DNA from: an uncultured Prevotella sp.
GTDB lineage: Bacteria > Bacteroidota > Bacteroidia > Bacteroidales > Bacteroidaceae
NCBI GenBank assembly: GCA_900546345.1
Contig: URCI01000070.1
Coordinates: 1-11,640 of the forward strand
Length of the DNA: 11,640 bases
Direction: 5' to 3'
The translations under genes were made by a program, and so were the position numbers. Of this stretch, positions 8,121-11,640 are shown one piece after another; position 1 is the first letter of the stretch, and every line of letters begins with the position of its first letter. The notes beneath the pieces were generated by a model. That model saw nothing but the letters and a program-made list of their open reading frames with translations. It did not search any database and was not told the origin of the DNA.

Positions 8121-11100
8121 TTAGAACTTCACATTGAGACCCACAGAGAACACACGCGGGGTGACGAGGTAGTTGTACTGCGTACCGTCGTAGGACTGCT
8201 GTGGGTTCATACCCTTGCGCGCGGTAGCAGTGAAGAGGTTCTCACAAGTCATGGACAGCGCCACATCCTCCAGGTCGAGCTTTTTGACAAGGAACTTCGG
8301 CAGCTTATACGACAGGTTGATGTTCTTCAGGCAGAGGTATCTTGCCGAGACGAGGAAGCGCGAGGATGTCGCATTGTAATAGCTGCTGACATCGTAGTTG
8401 ACCAAAGGAACAGTACCACTCCAAATGGCGCTCTCCGTCGTGGCATTGTTGACAGTCCAGGCACCGAGGATGTCCTTGTGGAAACTGCTCGGTGACGATC
8501 CTGCCGACATGAGTGACTGGTAGGTGTAGTCGAGCACTTTACCGCCGAGCTGATAGGTGAAGAGGGTGCTCAAAGTGAGATCCTTCCACGACACGTTGAG
8601 GTTGAAGCTGCCATAGAACTTCGGAAGGGCAGAGCCCTGGAACTCTCGTTTGGCATAGTTAGTCGAATAGGAATAGGGCTTTCCATCGATGATGGTGATG
8701 AATTCCTTGACTTGGGCGTCAGTCAGCAGCGTACCCTTGTAATTGCCATTGGCATCCTTGGACCAGTCACCGTACTGCACACCATCGAGCTCGAAGCGGT
8801 AGCTGTTGCCTTGTGCATCGCCGTCATTGAACTTATAGAGTGAATATCCGTTCTTGGAATCGACACCCTCCCACGTATAGAGATAGAACTCATAACGCGA
8901 CTTACCTTCAACGATATACTTCGATCCGTCGATGATACCGTCCTTGTTCTGCTCGGGCAGTTTGAGCACCTTGTTCTTCAGGTGAGTGATGTTGGCACCA
9001 ACATTGATCTTCCAGTCTTTGTTTCTGAAGACATCAACGTCAAAGGAAGCCTCAAAACCACGGTTGGCAATCGTTCCGATATTCTCCGTCACCACCGACT
9101 CAGCATCACTGGACGAGGTAGCACCAGAGGACAGCGGCAGGTAGACATCAAAGAGCAGGTCCTTGTTGCGCTTGTCGAAATACTCGATATTGAAGTTCAG
9201 ACGGTTGAACAAGCGGCTCTCCAGTCCGATGCCCCAAGACTGTCCGGTCTCCCATTTCAGATTGCTATTGGCGAACTGCGTCAGATAGATGGCGCCTTGG
9301 TTCTGATTCTGATCCAGAGCATAGAGTGCCTGGGAAGCATAGTAGCCAGCACCAGCGTCGTTACCTACCTCACCATAGTCGGCACGGAGTTTGAGGTAGT
9401 TGACCCACTTCACGTCCTTCATGAACTTCTCGTTGAAGATATTCCAGTTGGCACCGATCGACCAGAAGTTGCCCCAGCGCGAGTCCTTGGAAAAGCGAGA
9501 GGAACCATCACGGCGGAAACTGGCCTCAACGTTGTAGCGGTCGTCATAACCGTAACGAACACGGCCCAAGTAGGATTCTGTGCGATAGTCGGCATCCGAG
9601 CCGTCGAGACTGGTGATCGAAGTAAAGTTGGAGAAGTTGCCCCACCCGGCTACGATCTCATTGGTCTTGTAGCCATAGAGGTAGTTGTACTTATAGGCAA
9701 AGTTCTCATGGCCCACCAAGGCATCGATGGAGTGCAATCCATACTCATGTCTCCAGGCGAGTTGCTGCTGGAAGGTATAGTTCTTGTAATTATACTCCAC
9801 ACGCTTGGCGCGCCCGTCAGATCCCTTGCCATCGCCGATGACAGCACTGTTGTAGGTTTGGTTGCGGCTGCTACGGATATTGAGGTTGCCCTTAGCGGTG
9901 AACGTGAAACCATAGGGCAGATAGATATCGAAATAGGCCGTACTGTTAACCGTATTGCGGTAGGTACGGTCGGAGTTGAGTTCGTTTTCCCACATCACAT
10001 GGCGGTCGACATACTGGTTACGGGTATCAACCTCAACGCCGTCAGCATTGGTGTAGTATCCGGGATCATACTGCTTGTTGCCGTTGCTGTCAAGGATATA
10101 GTCACCGGTGGTCACGTCGTGGATGTGCACGGGATAGATCGGCGCAATGTTGCGGCAATACATAAACACGTTGGTGTAGGAGGCATCGGAACCACCGTTG
10201 GTGTTGTTGAGTTTTTGATGAGAGGCATTGACGGAGAGGCCGGTCTTGAACCACTTCTTCGGCTGTACATTGACAGCAAGGGCGCCGGTGAGACGCTCAA
10301 AGCCTGAATTCTTCAGATAACCGTTCTCATCGAGATAGCCCACCGAGAAGCGGTAGTCCGACTTTTCGTTGGATCCGTTGGCCGAGAGATTATACTCCTG
10401 TCGGTAGCCGTTGCGCACTGCCTGGTCATACCAATCGAGGTCACCGGCATAACCGGGCAGGATCGAAGCATCGCTGACCATCTTGCCATTGGCATCGAAG
10501 AGTGCGTCATCAGCCTTATTAAAGATATTCAAAAGAGCAATATCGCTGATCACATGAGCACCGGCATATGCGGCTGCTGTAGCAGCATCCTCCTTATTCG
10601 TATACATGCGGTGGTTCATCAAGTTCTGATACTCCACCTCCATCCATTGTTTGGCATTCACACGGTCGTATTCGGGAATACCACGACTGTAAGTACCCTG
10701 TTTGATGTCAAGGTTAACATTGAGCTTGCCTGACTTGCCTTTCTTGGTGGTGATCATTATCACGCCATTGGAAGCACGGTTACCATACAAAGCAGCGGAA
10801 GCAGCATCTTTCAGCACAGAAATAGACTCGATATCTGCCGGATTAAGGTCAGATACGTTTCCTCCGTAAGGCACACCATCAAGGATATACAATGGTGCAG
10901 TACTGCCATTGACCGTACCAATACCACGAATGCGTATGCTGGGGTCGGAACCTGGAGCGCCGTATGTGGAATTGACCTGCACACCAGACACCTTACCTTC
11001 AAGAGCACTTGCCACACTGGAGGTCGGCCGCAAGTCGATGTCTTCACTCTTGACGGACTCGATGGCACCGGTCAGTGAGGTCTTCTTCTGTGTGCCATAG

Positions 11101-11426
11101 GCCACAACTACGACATCCTGCAGTCCGCTCTCATCGGGATCCAGGGCTGTCCTGACGTTGTGTCCGGCCTTGATGGTCTTTGACACCATACTAATATAGG
11201 AAATCTCAAGTCTTGTGGCACCAGCGGGTAAAGTCACTGAGTATTTACCATCCGTATCTGTGATGGCTCCGGTCTTCGTGCCGACTACACGGACGGTAGC
11301 ACCCACAAGAGGCTCGTTGCTCTCACTGGAGACAACAACACCTGAGGCCGTGGTTTGCGCATATGCACTACCCCCCCCAAGGAGACAAAGAAGGCTGACC
11401 AATATCAGCAAGATTCTCTCTTTCAT
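8121..11426 (-). CDS. SusC/RagA family TonB-dependent outer-membrane transporter
   Basis: A 1101-residue transporter. Residues 1-23 form a signal peptide (cleavage after SAYA). Residues about 27-100 are the carboxypeptidase-regulatory-like beta-sandwich (SGVVVSS, GATVRVVGT, TDTDGKYSV). A TonB-box-like VVVVAYG is at 105-111. The plug domain spans about 115-230 with the SusC hallmarks LYILDGVPYGG (179-189) and YGNRASNGVIMITTKKG (214-230). The rest is the beta-barrel, ending in Phe (GLNVKF). There is no STN domain between signal peptide and sandwich, so it is unlikely to signal to an anti-sigma factor. It imports the ligand delivered by the adjacent SusD using TonB energy. It is first in the - strand unit, with a promoter-like octamer 44 bp upstream. 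An unusual run of eight G encodes Gly17-Gly19 in the signal peptide; the frame is intact as read here. Confidence 0.96.
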   Translation of the reverse strand: MKERILLILVSLLCLLGGGSAYAQTTASGVVVSSESNEPLVGATVRVVGTKTGAITDTDGKYSVTLPAGATRLEISYISMVSKTIKAGHNVRTALDPDESGLQDVVVVAYGTQKKTSLTGAIESVKSEDIDLRPTSSVASALEGKVSGVQVNSTYGAPGSDPSIRIRGIGTVNGSTAPLYILDGVPYGGNVSDLNPADIESISVLKDAASAALYGNRASNGVIMITTKKGKSGKLNVNLDIKQGTYSRGIPEYDRVNAKQWMEVEYQNLMNHRMYTNKEDAATAAAYAGAHVISDIALLNIFNKADDALFDANGKMVSDASILPGYAGDLDWYDQAVRNGYRQEYNLSANGSNEKSDYRFSVGYLDENGYLKNSGFERLTGALAVNVQPKKWFKTGLSVNASHQKLNNTNGGSDASYTNVFMYCRNIAPIYPVHIHDVTTGDYILDSNGNKQYDPGYYTNADGVEVDTRNQYVDRHVMWENELNSDRTYRNTVNSTAYFDIYLPYGFTFTAKGNLNIRSSRNQTYNSAVIGDGKGSDGRAKRVEYNYKNYTFQQQLAWRHEYGLHSIDALVGHENFAYKYNYLYGYKTNEIVAGWGNFSNFTSITSLDGSDADYRTESYLGRVRYGYDDRYNVEASFRRDGSSRFSKDSRWGNFWSIGANWNIFNEKFMKDVKWVNYLKLRADYGEVGNDAGAGYYASQALYALDQNQNQGAIYLTQFANSNLKWETGQSWGIGLESRLFNRLNFNIEYFDKRNKDLLFDVYLPLSSGATSSSDAESVVTENIGTIANRGFEASFDVDVFRNKDWKINVGANITHLKNKVLKLPEQNKDGIIDGSKYIVEGKSRYEFYLYTWEGVDSKNGYSLYKFNDGDAQGNSYRFELDGVQYGDWSKDANGNYKGTLLTDAQVKEFITIIDGKPYSYSTNYAKREFQGSALPKFYGSFNLNVSWKDLTLSTLFTYQLGGKVLDYTYQSLMSAGSSPSSFHKDILGAWTVNNATTESAIWSGTVPLVNYDVSSYYNATSSRFLVSARYLCLKNINLSYKLPKFLVKKLDLEDVALSMTCENLFTATARKGMNPQQSYDGTQYNYLVTPRVFSVGLNVKF
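11371..11378 (-). repeat. G8 homopolymer tract within the susC signal-peptide codons
   Basis: Eight consecutive C on the + strand (G in the mRNA) encode Gly17, Gly18 and the first two bases of Gly19 of the SusC-like protein. Gain or loss of one G would shift the frame about 50 bases after the start codon and abolish the transporter. As read here the tract leaves the frame open. Confidence 0.9.
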
Positions 11427-11469
11427 AAGCTGCTTTCTTTAAGATTAATATAAGTGAGATTTATAATTG

Positions 11470-11477
11470 CAAAGATA
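11470..11477 (-). promoter_or_regulatory. Putative -7 promoter element (TATCTTTG) of the susCD unit
   Basis: Read on the - strand this is TATCTTTG, matching TAnnTTTG and identical to the octamer before the GH97 gene. It ends 43 bp before the susC ATG, implying a leader of about 35-38 nt. The upstream sequence is AT-rich, without a clear TTTG -33 box. Confidence 0.55.
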
Positions 11478-11640
11478 AGCATTATTTTCTTAATTTTCGA
11501 TATTTACTTAAATATTATACCATTTAGAGCTTAAAATTCTCATTTTTAAGAGCAAACAGACCATTATTTTATCTTTTTTTCAACATATGAGTCCACTTTA
11601 AAAAGTGGCAATTTAAAATTTTATATGTGTCCGAGACCGG
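11478..11640. other. AT-rich intergenic region upstream of susC
   Basis: About 160 bp of very AT-rich sequence to the window edge, with no coding frame I can support. It contains one short perfect inverted repeat (11593-11608). Any regulator of the susCD unit would lie beyond the window. Confidence 0.6.
11593..11608. repeat. Short inverted repeat upstream of susC (possible operator)
   Basis: CCACTTT and AAAGTGG form a perfect 7-bp inverted repeat separated by AA, about 115 bp upstream of the susC -7 element. No T run follows on either strand, so it is not a clear terminator. The dyad could be a transcription-factor site, but chance is possible in such AT-rich DNA. Confidence 0.3.

Noticed and set aside
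8982..10307. A 441-codon + strand open frame opposite susC, rich in Val and Ile
   Set aside because: It looks membrane-like only because it mirrors codons of the SusC barrel. There is no promoter, signal peptide or family motif to support it.

Overview
The window looks like a chromosomal segment of a Bacteroidales bacterium, most plausibly from the Prevotella group. The evidence is a SusC/SusD pair, a GH97 glycosidase, an S9 peptidase with a signal peptide, long AT-rich spacers between moderately GC-rich genes, and three upstream octamers matching the Bacteroidetes -7 promoter element TAnnTTTG. The genus is an inference; no rRNA or other marker gene is present.

Left part, + strand: a perfect 52-bp palindrome at the edge (likely a terminator), then about 250 bp of AT-rich spacer with no supportable gene. 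Next comes a predicted outer-membrane beta-barrel protein (303-1310) and a secreted GH97 glycoside hydrolase (1425-3446) with residues of the retaining, alpha-galactosidase-like branch. Each gene has its own TAnnTTTG element upstream. The GH97 gene ends at a strong hairpin terminator (3472-3513) that separates it from a convergent gene.

Right part, - strand, read from right to left: susC-like TonB-dependent transporter (11426-8121), susD-like surface lipoprotein (8102-6519, 18 bp after susC), a hairpin terminator in the 95-bp gap, then a 963-residue secreted S9 (prolyl-oligopeptidase family) serine peptidase (6423-3532). A TAnnTTTG element lies 44 bp upstream of the susC start. SusD would capture an oligomeric ligand at the cell surface, SusC would import it through the outer membrane with TonB energy, and the S9 peptidase could process it in the periplasm. 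This makes peptide or glycopeptide uptake at least as likely as glycan uptake. The GH97 enzyme is on the opposite strand with its own promoter and terminator, so its membership in the same system is uncertain.

No tRNA, rRNA, CRISPR array, insertion sequence, regulator gene or obviously new defence system was found. The points most worth following are a run of eight G residues inside the SusC signal-peptide codons (a possible slippage switch), the terminator-like hairpin just upstream of the peptidase start, the zero-spacer 52-bp palindrome, and the clustered cysteines in the beta-barrel protein.
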